A stretch of 64,000 nt of DNA from Sva-07 sp963698435. Lineage in GTDB: Bacteria > Actinomycetota > Acidimicrobiia > Acidimicrobiales > Ilumatobacteraceae. The translations under genes and the position numbers were made by a program. Positions 27,774-35,408 of this stretch are shown here, in pieces. Position 1 is the stretch's first letter, and every line of letters begins with the position of its first letter. The stretch lies in the NCBI GenBank assembly GCA_963698435.1, contig CAVOQV010000017.1, forward strand, positions 62,001 through 126,000, written 5' to 3'. The notes under the pieces are model-generated. The model was not told the DNA's origin. It worked only from the letters and a program-made list of their open reading frames with translations, and ran no database searches.

Positions 27774-29021
27774 TCAGTCGAGAACGTCGGCGAGTACGTC
27801 GACGGCACGGTCGACGTCGCCGGGTGACGTGTAATGCACGAACGACAGCCGTACCACGCCCCGATCGGGGTCGACGCCGAGCCCATCGAGCACCCGCGCC
27901 GCGTAGTAGTGGCCAGAGCTCGTCTGCACGCCGCGCTGCACGAGGTCGCGCGCAACGTCCTGCGGATCCCGGGCGAGCGGGTCGAACGCGACGGTCGGAC
28001 AACGATGCCCGCCAACCGCGTCGAGCGTGGCTGGTCCGAGCAGGCGGACGTCGTCGCGGCCGGCGAGCGCGTCGAGCAGGCGCGGGGTCAACGAGTCCTC
28101 GTGGGCCCGCCAGCGCATCGAGGTGCCGGCAACCGCCGTGCGGAGGCCGTCGCTCCGTGATCCACCGTGATGGTGATGGACTGCTTCGACGTAGTCGAGC
28201 ACGGCACCCGCCGAGGCGACCTGCGCGTGATCAGGCCCCGCGGGGTTGAGACGCTTGTCGGTCACGCTGTCGTTGAAGAAATGACTCTGGTTCGGGAGCT
28301 CGGCCATGAGCCCAGCGCGCACGACCATCAGGCCCTGGTGAACCGAATACGTCTTGTACAGGCTGAAGAGATAGATGTCGGCGCCGATCTCTCCGACATC
28401 GGGCAGCGAGTGCGGAGCGAACGACACACCGTCGACGATCACGCGGGCGCCGACACCGTGCGCGAGGTGCGTGATCCGCGTGACGTCGTTCTCGGATCCG
28501 ACGATGTTCGATGCGTGCGGCACCGTGACGAGACCGGTCCGCTCACCGAGCATCGCCTCGAACTCGTCGATGTCGAGCAGGCCGGTGTCGGGGTCGATCC
28601 GCCACTCCTTGATCGTGCAGCCGACCCGTTCGGCGGCCCGACGGATGGCGCCGGTGTTGGCCTCATGGTCCTGGTTGGTGACGATGACCTCGTTGCCCTG
28701 CTCGAGAACATCGGCAAAGGCGTGGGCGAGCACGTAGGTGTTGGCCGTCGTCGACGGCCCGAACACCACCTCGCGCGCCTCGACACCGAGTGCTTCGGCC
28801 CACCGTTCACGCGACCGATCCATCATCTCGCCGGCGCGTCGTGACGACTCGAACTCGCTGTACGGCTGCACCTTCAGGTCGGTGTAGTACTCGGTGAGCG
28901 CGTCGATCGTCTGACGGCACGCGAACGAGCCGCCGGCGTTCTCGAAGAACGACTGCCCGTCGTTGATCGGGCGACCGAACGCGGGGAACTGGGAGCGGAC
29001 GAAGTCGAGATCGAGCTGCAC
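27774..29021 (-). CDS. Class V aminotransferase, cysteine-desulfurase-like
   Basis: 415 aa with a GTG start at 29021 preceded by GAGGGT (ATG at 29066 would add 15 residues). PLP fold type I; the Schiff-base lysine is in LYKTYSVHQG and the cofactor-binding region in DGVSFAPHSLPDVG. N-terminal FVRSQFPAFGRP and SFFENAGGSF match the TIGR01976-type subgroup of class V enzymes, not the SufS/IscS core. The C-terminal domain ends SFVHYTSPGDVDR. Reaction unknown. It precedes the flippase-like gene by 35 bp on the same strand and is divergent from the aldolase-like gene. Confidence 0.85.
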   Translation of the reverse strand: MQLDLDFVRSQFPAFGRPINDGQSFFENAGGSFACRQTIDALTEYYTDLKVQPYSEFESSRRAGEMMDRSRERWAEALGVEAREVVFGPSTTANTYVLAHAFADVLEQGNEVIVTNQDHEANTGAIRRAAERVGCTIKEWRIDPDTGLLDIDEFEAMLGERTGLVTVPHASNIVGSENDVTRITHLAHGVGARVIVDGVSFAPHSLPDVGEIGADIYLFSLYKTYSVHQGLMVVRAGLMAELPNQSHFFNDSVTDKRLNPAGPDHAQVASAGAVLDYVEAVHHHHGGSRSDGLRTAVAGTSMRWRAHEDSLTPRLLDALAGRDDVRLLGPATLDAVGGHRCPTVAFDPLARDPQDVARDLVQRGVQTSSGHYYAARVLDGLGVDPDRGVVRLSFVHYTSPGDVDRAVDVLADVLD

Positions 29022-29075
29022 ACCCTCACGGTAACTGCGCTGCGCATCACCCTCGTAGGGCGCCATGATGGGACG

Positions 29076-30089
29076 ATGAGCACCGACCCGTCGACCACGT
29101 CCGAGTTGATCACGCCCGCACTCCTGGTGGACGTCCCGATCTTCGATCGGAACCTGGCCGCGATCGATGCCGTGCTCCCGGGCGCAAAGTTGCGGCCCCA
29201 CGTCAAGGCGTTCAAGTCAACCGATCTCGCCAAGCGTCTCGACGCCGACGGCCATCACGGCTTCTGCGCAGCGACGCCCCGCGAGATCGAAGGGCTCGTT
29301 GCGGCGGGTCTGACCGACGATCTGCTGCTGGCGAACGAAACGCTGGACGCTGGGCGCCTCGGTGCGCTCGCCGACGAGGCGAGCATCACCGTCGCGGTCG
29401 ACTCCGGTGAGACGCTCGACGCGGCGATCGCCGGCGGCGTGCGATCGGTGCTCGTCGACATCGACGTGGGGCTCCCCCGCTGCGGTTGCGATGTCGAGGA
29501 ATCAGGACGCCTCGCCGACCGCGCCCGGGCCGCCGGACTCGACGTGCGCGGCGTGATGGGCTACGAGGGGCACCTGATGATGATCCACGACCGCGACAAG
29601 AAGCGGGCCAAGGTCGAAGAAGCGATGGCGATCCTGCTGCGGGCACACGAGCTGGTCGGCGGGAACATCGTGTCGGGCGGCGGCACCGGCACGTGGGATC
29701 TCAACACGTGGTGCACCGAGATCCAGGCCGGTTCCTACACGCTGATGGACACGCAGTACGACGAGCTCGAGATGCCGTTCGAGAAGGCGCTGTCGGTGCT
29801 GGCGACGGTGATCTCGGTCAGCCCCAAGGGCTGGATCATCGCCGACTGCGGGCTCAAGGCGCTCGGAATGGACCACGGCAACCCGTCGTGGGACGAGGGT
29901 GACGTGCTCTTCTGCTCCGACGAACACGTCACGCTCATCCCCAGCGAGGCGGGTGCGTGGAAGGTCGGCGACCGCATCCGGATCTGGCCGTCGCACGTCG
30001 ATCCCACCGTTGCCCGCCACGAACAGTTCTGGCTCGTCGACGGCGACACGGTCACCGACCGGTGGCCGATCGACCTACGCCACTGGTGA
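29076..30089 (+). CDS. D-threonine aldolase / D-serine dehydratase-like PLP enzyme
   Basis: 337 aa. Alanine-racemase-type N-terminal barrel: RPHVKAFKS with the probable PLP lysine Lys44, DIDVGLPRCGC, GVMGYEGHLM, SGGGTGTWD. The C-terminal DSD1-like domain (about 240-337) has the metal-site landmarks SDEHVTLI and IWPSHVDPT. Such enzymes cleave D-beta-hydroxy amino acids to glycine and an aldehyde or dehydrate D-serine. Its stop codon forms part of a long terminator stem shared with convergent dnaB. Confidence 0.85.
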   Translation: MSTDPSTTSELITPALLVDVPIFDRNLAAIDAVLPGAKLRPHVKAFKSTDLAKRLDADGHHGFCAATPREIEGLVAAGLTDDLLLANETLDAGRLGALADEASITVAVDSGETLDAAIAGGVRSVLVDIDVGLPRCGCDVEESGRLADRARAAGLDVRGVMGYEGHLMMIHDRDKKRAKVEEAMAILLRAHELVGGNIVSGGGTGTWDLNTWCTEIQAGSYTLMDTQYDELEMPFEKALSVLATVISVSPKGWIIADCGLKALGMDHGNPSWDEGDVLFCSDEHVTLIPSEAGAWKVGDRIRIWPSHVDPTVARHEQFWLVDGDTVTDRWPIDLRHW

Positions 30090-30130
30090 GGTGGTGCGTC
30101 TGGGGCCGAACCCCAGATGCACCACCTCAC
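30086..30130. terminator. 20-bp stem shared by convergent stop codons, family C
   Basis: Arms at 30086-30105 and 30111-30130 pair over 20 positions with one mismatch and a 5-nt loop (CCGAA). The left arm contains the stop of the aldolase-like gene, the right arm the stop of dnaB. Core TCTGGGG/CCCCAGA as at 13397-13427. A bidirectional terminator is the simplest reading. Confidence 0.75.
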
Positions 30131-31512
30131 ATCGAGCGTGCGGCGTTGTCGAAGCGGGTGTACTGGCCGAGGAAGACCAGGCGCTTGGTGCCGATCGGGC
30201 CGGAACGGTGCTTCGACACGATGACCTCGGCCGAGCCCTTGTCGGGCGACTCTGGGTTGTACACCTCGTCGCGGTACAGGAACATCACGACGTCCGCATC
30301 CTGCTCCAGGGATCCCGACTCACGGAGGTCGGCCAGCATCGGACGCTTGTCGGAGCGGGCCTCCAGGTTTCGGCTGAGCTGGCTGAGCGCCACGATCGGC
30401 ACCTCCAACTCGCGGGCGAGCACCTTGAGGTTTCGGCTGATCTCGCTGACTTCGAGCTGGCGGTTCTCGGAGTTCCCGCTGCCGCTCATCAGCTGCAGGT
30501 AGTCGATCAAGATCAGCGCGAGCCCACCATGTTGCGCCTTGATCCGCCGCGCCTTCGCACGGATTTCCATCACGGTCACCTGGGGGTTGTCGTCGAGGAA
30601 CAGCGGAACCTCGAGCCGTCCGACGGCGAGGCCGATCTTCGACCAATCGCTCTCGCTGAGCTTTCCGGTGCGCAGCTTCGTCGAATCGACCTTGGCCTCA
30701 CTCGACAAGATGCGCTGCGTCAGCTCGGAATGCCCCATCTCCAGCGAGAACACCAACACCGGTCTCGCCGAATGCTTCGCGATGTGTGTCGCCATGCCCA
30801 ACCCGAAGGCGGTCTTTCCCATCGCCGGCCGGGCGCCGACGATGTTGAGGGTGCTGGGCTGGAGCCCAGAGAGGAGTTCGTCGAGGTCGTCGTAGCCGGT
30901 CGCAGCACCGGTGATCGTGTCGCCACGCTCGTAGTTCTCCTCGAGTTGGTCCATGGCGATGTTGAGGAGTTCCTGGATCGGCCGCGTCGAGTCGACCACC
31001 CGATCCTCGGCAACCTCGAACATCTTCGACTCGGCCATGTCAACGGCCTTGGTGACGTCGTCCGGTTCGGAGAACGCGAGGTCGGTGATCTCACCCGCGG
31101 TGTGGATCAACCGACGCAGCAACGCGGTGTCCATCACGATGCGGGCGTAGTGCTCGGCGCCCGACACCGACGGTGTCGCGTTCTGCAGATCGTTCAGCCG
31201 TTCGATCCCGCCGACCTCGTCGAGCAGCCCGTGACGGCGCAACTCGTCGGCGACGGTGACCACGTCGACCGGACCCGACGACGAGTACAGCGAACGCACC
31301 GAGTCGAAGATGTGCTGGTGCGCCGGGCTGTAGAAGTCTCGGACGTTGAGACCTGCTTCGCCGACGACACCGATCGCATCACGGCTGAGCAGCAGCGCGC
31401 CGAGCACGGATTCCTCGGCCTGCAGATTGTGGGGAGGAACACGTCCGCCGCGAGTCGACGCAGCGCTTGCTCGTTCGTTCCGGCTGGTTCCGAATTGTTG
31501 GTCGATCGACAT
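30127..31512 (-). CDS. dnaB: Replicative DNA helicase DnaB
   Basis: 461 aa from the ATG at 31512. N-terminal DnaB domain (about 25-130: PHNLQAEESVLGALLLS), linker, and a RecA-like helicase domain from about 185 with Walker A GARPAMGKTA, FSLEMG, Walker B LILIDYLQLM and the SKHRSGPIGT region. It unwinds DNA at the fork as a hexamer. No intein. Last gene of the rpsF-ssb-rpsR-rplI-dnaB strand block, separated from rplI by about 200 bp that carries DnaA-box-like sequences. Confidence 0.96.
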   Translation of the reverse strand: MSIDQQFGTSRNERASAASTRGGRVPPHNLQAEESVLGALLLSRDAIGVVGEAGLNVRDFYSPAHQHIFDSVRSLYSSSGPVDVVTVADELRRHGLLDEVGGIERLNDLQNATPSVSGAEHYARIVMDTALLRRLIHTAGEITDLAFSEPDDVTKAVDMAESKMFEVAEDRVVDSTRPIQELLNIAMDQLEENYERGDTITGAATGYDDLDELLSGLQPSTLNIVGARPAMGKTAFGLGMATHIAKHSARPVLVFSLEMGHSELTQRILSSEAKVDSTKLRTGKLSESDWSKIGLAVGRLEVPLFLDDNPQVTVMEIRAKARRIKAQHGGLALILIDYLQLMSGSGNSENRQLEVSEISRNLKVLARELEVPIVALSQLSRNLEARSDKRPMLADLRESGSLEQDADVVMFLYRDEVYNPESPDKGSAEVIVSKHRSGPIGTKRLVFLGQYTRFDNAARSM

Positions 31513-31585
31513 GGGGACCCCACTCTTCCAGGGAGTTCCTGTGCAACGGAAGAGGAACAACCCTGGGTTTTCGCTGTTGACCGGC

Positions 31586-31640
31586 TGTGGACAACCACCC
31601 GAATCGGTGGACAACCTGCTGTGGACAGACCTGTGGACGG
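31586..31640. promoter_or_regulatory. DnaA-box-like cluster upstream of dnaB
   Basis: Four 9-mers in one orientation: TGTGGACAA (31586-31594, exact complement of TTGTCCACA), GGTGGACAA (31606-31614), TGTGGACAG (31620-31628) and TGTGGACGG (31632-31640). They occupy the 203-bp gap between rplI and dnaB (31513-31715). Confidence 0.55.
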
Positions 31641-31715
31641 ACGCGTTCGGTCACCCTGACTGCCCGCTGTTCGACTACGTGCGCCGGTGCCCATCGGCGC
31701 TGGCGGAGGACGACG

Positions 31716-32162
31716 TCAGTCGGCGGCGACGACGTCGATGGTGATCGGGAACGACACGTCGCTGTGCAACGACGCGGTCACCGTGTGCTGGCCGGTGGTC
31801 TTGATGACCTCGACGTCGACCTGACGACGATCGAGCTCGATCTGGGTCTGCTCGAGAACGGCGGCGACCACGTCGGCAGACGTGACCGAGCCGAAGAGCT
31901 TGCCTTCCGGACCGGCCTTGCTGGTGACCGTGATCACCTTCGGCACGAGCGTGCTGGCGATCTGTGTCGCTGCCTCGCGGGCGCTCGAATCGCGCTGGTC
32001 ACGCGCGCGGCGCATGCGGCCGGCCTGCTCGATCGCCCCATCGGACGCCGTGATCGCATGTCCCTTGGGCAGCAGGAAGTTGCGAGCGTGACCGTCGGCC
32101 ACGTCGACGATGTCGCCGCGCTTGCCGAGGCCGTCGAGATCGGAGCGGAGAATGACCTTCAT
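31716..32162 (-). CDS. rplI: Ribosomal protein bL9
   Basis: 148 aa, full length. N-terminal MKVILRSDLDGLGKRGDIVDVADGHARNFLLPKG matches the bL9 signature in shorter blocks (VADGHARNFLLP), then a connecting helix rich in Arg/Ala and a C-terminal domain with KLFGSVT. It binds 23S rRNA domain V. Only 3 bp separate it from rpsR. Confidence 0.97.
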   Translation of the reverse strand: MKVILRSDLDGLGKRGDIVDVADGHARNFLLPKGHAITASDGAIEQAGRMRRARDQRDSSAREAATQIASTLVPKVITVTSKAGPEGKLFGSVTSADVVAAVLEQTQIELDRRQVDVEVIKTTGQHTVTASLHSDVSFPITIDVVAAD

Positions 32163-32165
32163 CGC

Positions 32166-32600
32166 TCAGGCCTCCTCGGGCTCGGTGATGTCGGTGATGT
32201 CGGTCGACTCGATGCCCTCGGCACCGTCGATCGTCTCGTCCACCGTCGTGTCGTTGACATCGTCGGTCAGGCTGGTGTCGCGATCGCGGCCGCCCTCGCG
32301 ACCTCCGTCACGACCACGACCGCCGGTGCGCGTGGAGGCAACACGCTTCGCGTACGGCAACAGCGCCATCTCGCGGGCGACCTTGACCGCGTTGGCGACC
32401 TCGCGCTGCTGCTGCAGCGTGTTGCCGGCGACCCGACGGTTCTTGATCTTGGCACGATCGCTCATGAAGCGCTGGAGCAGGTCGACGTCTTTGTAGTCGA
32501 CGTACTCGACCTTCTCGATCACGAGGACACTGGTCTTCTTCTTGAACTTGCGTGGGTTCAGGTCACGGGCGCTGCGCGCCTTGTTCTTCTTGCTTGCCAT
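32166..32600 (-). CDS. rpsR: Ribosomal protein bS18 with a long acidic tail
   Basis: 144 aa, against about 75-90 for typical bS18. The core (about 20-88) is canonical: VEYVDYKDVDLLQRFMSD, KIKNRRVAGN, QREVANAVKVAREMALLPY. After it come an Arg/Gly-rich stretch (TRTGGRGRDGGREGGRDRD) and about 40 acidic and Thr/Asp-rich residues ending EPEEA. The tail has no recognisable domain. Same operon position as usual (after ssb, before rplI). Confidence 0.95.
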   Translation of the reverse strand: MASKKNKARSARDLNPRKFKKKTSVLVIEKVEYVDYKDVDLLQRFMSDRAKIKNRRVAGNTLQQQREVANAVKVAREMALLPYAKRVASTRTGGRGRDGGREGGRDRDTSLTDDVNDTTVDETIDGAEGIESTDITDITEPEEA

Positions 32601-32651
32601 TGGTGCTTCCTTACGACTGGAAAATCAGATCTTCGATACTTCGGACGGGTC

Positions 32652-33101
32652 TCAGAACGGCTCTTCGTCGCCGTACACGGGATCGGGGGCGCTGCGTCCG
32701 GCGCCGCCGCCTCCGCCACCTCCACCTCCGCTGGTGGCATCGTCACGGCTGATGCGTTCGACCTGGGCTTGGGCCCAGCGCAGACTCGGGCCGAGCTCGT
32801 CGGCGCGGACCTCGGTGACGCTGCGCTTCTCGCCGTCCTTGGTCTCGTACGAGCGCTGCTCGAGGCGACCGGTGACGATGACGCGCATGCCCTTGCTGAG
32901 ACTGGCCGCCGCGTTCTCGCCGAGTTCGGACCACGCCACGATGTTGAAGAAGGAGACCTGCTCCTGCCATTCACCGTTGACCTGGTAGCGGCGGTTGACC
33001 GCGAGCCCGAAGCTTGCGACGCCCGCACCGCTCGGCGTGTACCGCAACTCGGGATCTCGGGTGAGATTGCCGACCAGCGTGACGCTGTTCTCAGATGCCA
33101 T
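32652..33101 (-). CDS. ssb: Single-stranded DNA-binding protein
   Basis: 149 aa. OB fold (about 1-110) beginning NSVTLVGNLTRDPELRYT, with FFNIVAWSE and KGMRVIVTGRLEQRSYE. A glycine-only linker of nine residues near 128-136 leads to the C-terminal acidic tip DEEPF that recruits replication and repair partners. In the usual rpsF-ssb-rpsR order. Confidence 0.96.
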   Translation of the reverse strand: MASENSVTLVGNLTRDPELRYTPSGAGVASFGLAVNRRYQVNGEWQEQVSFFNIVAWSELGENAAASLSKGMRVIVTGRLEQRSYETKDGEKRSVTEVRADELGPSLRWAQAQVERISRDDATSGGGGGGGGGAGRSAPDPVYGDEEPF

Positions 33102-33130
33102 GTTGTTTCCCCTTTGCTAGGCCGCTGCGC

Positions 33131-33463
33131 TCAGGCAGCGCTCGCTGCCATACCGCGGCGCTCGGCCTCGGCTTCGGGCAGACGGATGAGCTTGTGACGG
33201 ACGACGTCGTCCGCGAGACGGAGCGCACGCTCGAGTTCGTCGAGCGAGCCCGCAGGGGCCACGATCTCGGCGACCATGTAGTAACCCGACGGCTTCTTGT
33301 TGATCGGGTACGCGAACTGGCGCTTGCCCCACCAATCGATCTTGCCGTGGAGCTCGCCACCGGCGGCGATGACGCCGTCGGTGACCGTCTTCATCCAGGA
33401 CTGCGCCTTGGGGTCATCGACGTCGCCGTCGATGATGATCATCATTTCGTATGCACGCATCAT
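33131..33463 (-). CDS. rpsF: Ribosomal protein bS6
   Basis: 110 aa. Starts with two Met codons; GGAGG 8 bases before the first supports 33463. MRAYEMMIIID, WGKRQFAYPINKK and GYYMVAEI are bS6 signatures. It forms a pair with bS18 in the 30S platform. First gene of the block. Confidence 0.96.
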   Translation of the reverse strand: MMRAYEMMIIIDGDVDDPKAQSWMKTVTDGVIAAGGELHGKIDWWGKRQFAYPINKKPSGYYMVAEIVAPAGSLDELERALRLADDVVRHKLIRLPEAEAERRGMAASAA

Positions 33464-33510
33464 GCGTGGTTCCTCCCTTCGGATCCCCCACGAGTGCCTG
33501 ATGACAGCCT

Positions 33511-33526
33511 CGGGGCGGGAGCCCCG
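33511..33526 (-). promoter_or_regulatory. Hairpin in the rpsF leader
   Basis: CGGGGC/GCCCCG arms with a 4-nt loop, about 48 bp upstream of the rpsF start. S6:S18-binding leader RNAs are known upstream of rpsF in many bacteria; this may be one, but I cannot match the full consensus. The 204-bp gap 33464-33667 holds nothing else I recognise apart from a likely promoter region. Confidence 0.3.
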
Positions 33527-33667
33527 GTACGGGGCAGGGCCAATATGGACCCACCTACCTTATCGGTGCGCACTGGTGTCGCGTTCGGTGACATGTCGAC
33601 CACCGTAGAGAAGGGCTGTCACAGAGTTGTCTGATCCGACGCTCGTCGGCTTCGACGACCTCCAGCG

Positions 33668-34258
33668 CTACGGCGCCGACGGGCAGCCGTCGGCCTCGGA
33701 GCCGTCGATCAACTCGACGCGGGAACCTGGGACCAGCCCCAGCGAATCCAACCCACCCTCGAACACCTCGATCGCCAGGCCGTACTCGGAGCCCGGCGAG
33801 TACGACGGGCAATCGCCGGCTGGCCTGTCGAGGCACGGGTCCATGTCCGCCGATCCGATGTAGGAACCGTCCGGGGCGAACCAGGCGATCGAGAGCGCGC
33901 TCGGGGTCTGGAACATGTAGAACGATCCCGAGGTCGGTTCGTCGAAGCTGAACGCCATCCCGACCGGGTCGCCGAGATCGGTCACCCTCATCAAACCTCT
34001 CCCGCGTTCGGCGCTGTCATCGGCGAGCCACAGGCACACCTCACACACCGTTCCATCGGCTTCGGTGATCAGCGCCTGGATCGTCGTGAACCCCTCGGGC
34101 TGCCGCCCGCCAGAGGGTGTCGAGCCGGACCCCGCCGTCGTGGCCGACACCGATGTGTCCGCAAGGGTGGCTCCACCGCCATCGATCCCGGGGTCCGGAT
34201 CGTCCGCACACGCCATCAACGCAACCGCGGCGACGGCAAGGAGGGCAAGCCGACGCAT
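33668..34258 (-). CDS. DUF192-domain lipoprotein
   Basis: 196 aa from the ATG at 34258. Lipobox LMAC gives lipidated Cys17. A Ser/Thr/Gly-rich linker leads to a DUF192 domain from about 60: TVCEVCLWLADDSAERGRGLM, GMAFSFDEPTSGSFYMFQT and SIAWFAPDGSYIG. The domain's function is unknown; members are often secreted. Opposite strand to the genes further right, same strand as the preceding DUF5318 gene. Confidence 0.85.
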   Translation of the reverse strand: MRRLALLAVAAVALMACADDPDPGIDGGGATLADTSVSATTAGSGSTPSGGRQPEGFTTIQALITEADGTVCEVCLWLADDSAERGRGLMRVTDLGDPVGMAFSFDEPTSGSFYMFQTPSALSIAWFAPDGSYIGSADMDPCLDRPAGDCPSYSPGSEYGLAIEVFEGGLDSLGLVPGSRVELIDGSEADGCPSAP

Positions 34259-34272
34259 TGTCGAGAATCCGG

Positions 34273-34689
34273 CTATCGGGATGCGCGTGTGGCCGAACGG
34301 CGACCACCGACAGGAATGACCCGGAGCAGGTGGTTCCACCGGCACTCCACGCACGCCTCGACCACGTATGCGCTGAGTTCCTCGGCGCGTTCGTTGAGCT
34401 GACGCATCTCCTTCGCCGTCGACACACAACGCCCTTGCGCAGACAGTCGCGGGCCGAACACATAGGTCACCAGCTTGAGGTCGGCCTCCTCGCAGATGGG
34501 GCAGGACGTCGAGGTCTGCGTTCCGACGTTGCGGGCCGCACGAATCAGCTCGGGGTGGGCGTCGCACACCTGGTCGAGGGGAACACGGCCCTTCTTGACC
34601 TGGCTGATCAGCATCCGACGGGCCAGCCGATGGTCGATCAACCCACGCGAACCATCGGACCCGCGGAGTGCGCCGACCGTGAACGCCAT
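34273..34689 (-). CDS. DUF5318 family protein
   Basis: 138 aa from the ATG at 34689. Actinobacterial DUF5318: VCDAHPELIRAARN, CPICEEADLKLVTYVFGPRL and ACVECRWNHLLRV. Two Cys-x2-Cys pairs (CPIC, CVEC) suggest a zinc ribbon. Function unknown. It ends 14 bp before the DUF192 lipoprotein gene on the same strand. Confidence 0.8.
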   Translation of the reverse strand: MAFTVGALRGSDGSRGLIDHRLARRMLISQVKKGRVPLDQVCDAHPELIRAARNVGTQTSTSCPICEEADLKLVTYVFGPRLSAQGRCVSTAKEMRQLNERAEELSAYVVEACVECRWNHLLRVIPVGGRRSATRASR

Positions 34690-34776
34690 GGCCGCCGACA
34701 CTACCGGCTCACGACCCCGTGCCGTGATCTGCACTCGATCCCCGATGTCGCCAGGCGGACCGGGCACACTGGCACC

Positions 34777-35347
34777 GTGGTCGCAGACATCAACTACGGA
34801 CCCGGTACGCCGGGCGACGACGAACTGAAGCTGTGTGGGGACGTGGGCGACGGCAGGCGCGCCGTCGAGCTCGGTATCTCACCATGGTTCAATTCGATTG
34901 CATTCGCACGAGCCGGTGCGAAGTCGATCGCCGTCGACACCGACACCGAGCGAATCGCCGAGACACGTGCGGCGCGCCACCGCGGCCGAAGTACCGGTGC
35001 AGTGCCTGGAGACGGACCTCGCCGACCTCGGAGAGGTCGCCTCCGCCTCGTGCGAGGTTGTGCTCGCCGCGCACACCATCGACCGCGTCGACGACCTCGG
35101 GCGGCTGCTGCGCCAGGTGCATCGGATCCTCAAGCCGAGCATGCCGCTCGTGCTGTCGATGCCGCACCCGTACGCCGACATCTCCCCCGAACACCCCTAC
35201 GGCACCGGCGCCCGAACGATCGGCGAATGGTTCACGGCGCTGACCCGCTCGAACTTCCGCGTCGACCAGCTCTTCGAGGTCGGCGCAACGGCGCAGAGCC
35301 CGGCGCCGGCCACCCTGGTCCTGCGCGCCCGCAAGGAAGGCTCCTGA
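34777..35347 (+). pseudogene. Class I methyltransferase with an apparent frameshift
   Basis: Two frames make one protein. From GTG 34777 the first reads VVADINYGPGTPGDDELKLC, GISPWFNSIAFARAGAKSIAVD (SAM-binding region) to about 34970. The second continues with ATAAEVPVQCLETDLADLG, VLAAHTIDRVDDLGRLLRQVHRILKPSMPLVLSMPHPY to the stop at 35347. The switch lies near 34965-34985. Total 571 bp, one base over a multiple of three, so a one-base insertion explains it. The gene has two halves of normal methyltransferase sequence, so the break is recent or a sequencing artefact. Confidence 0.65.
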
Positions 35348-35374
35348 CGAATCGCCGAGCAGGACCACCACGAT

Positions 35375-35408
35375 GTGCCCGACACGTCGTCGACGTCAGG
35401 CGTCGGCA
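35375..35408. terminator. Imperfect hairpin between convergent genes
   Basis: GTGCCCGAC and GTCGGCAC arms flank an inner ACGTCG/CGACGT palindrome, between the methyltransferase and GGDEF/EAL stops. Imperfect pairing, no U-tract. Confidence 0.3.
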
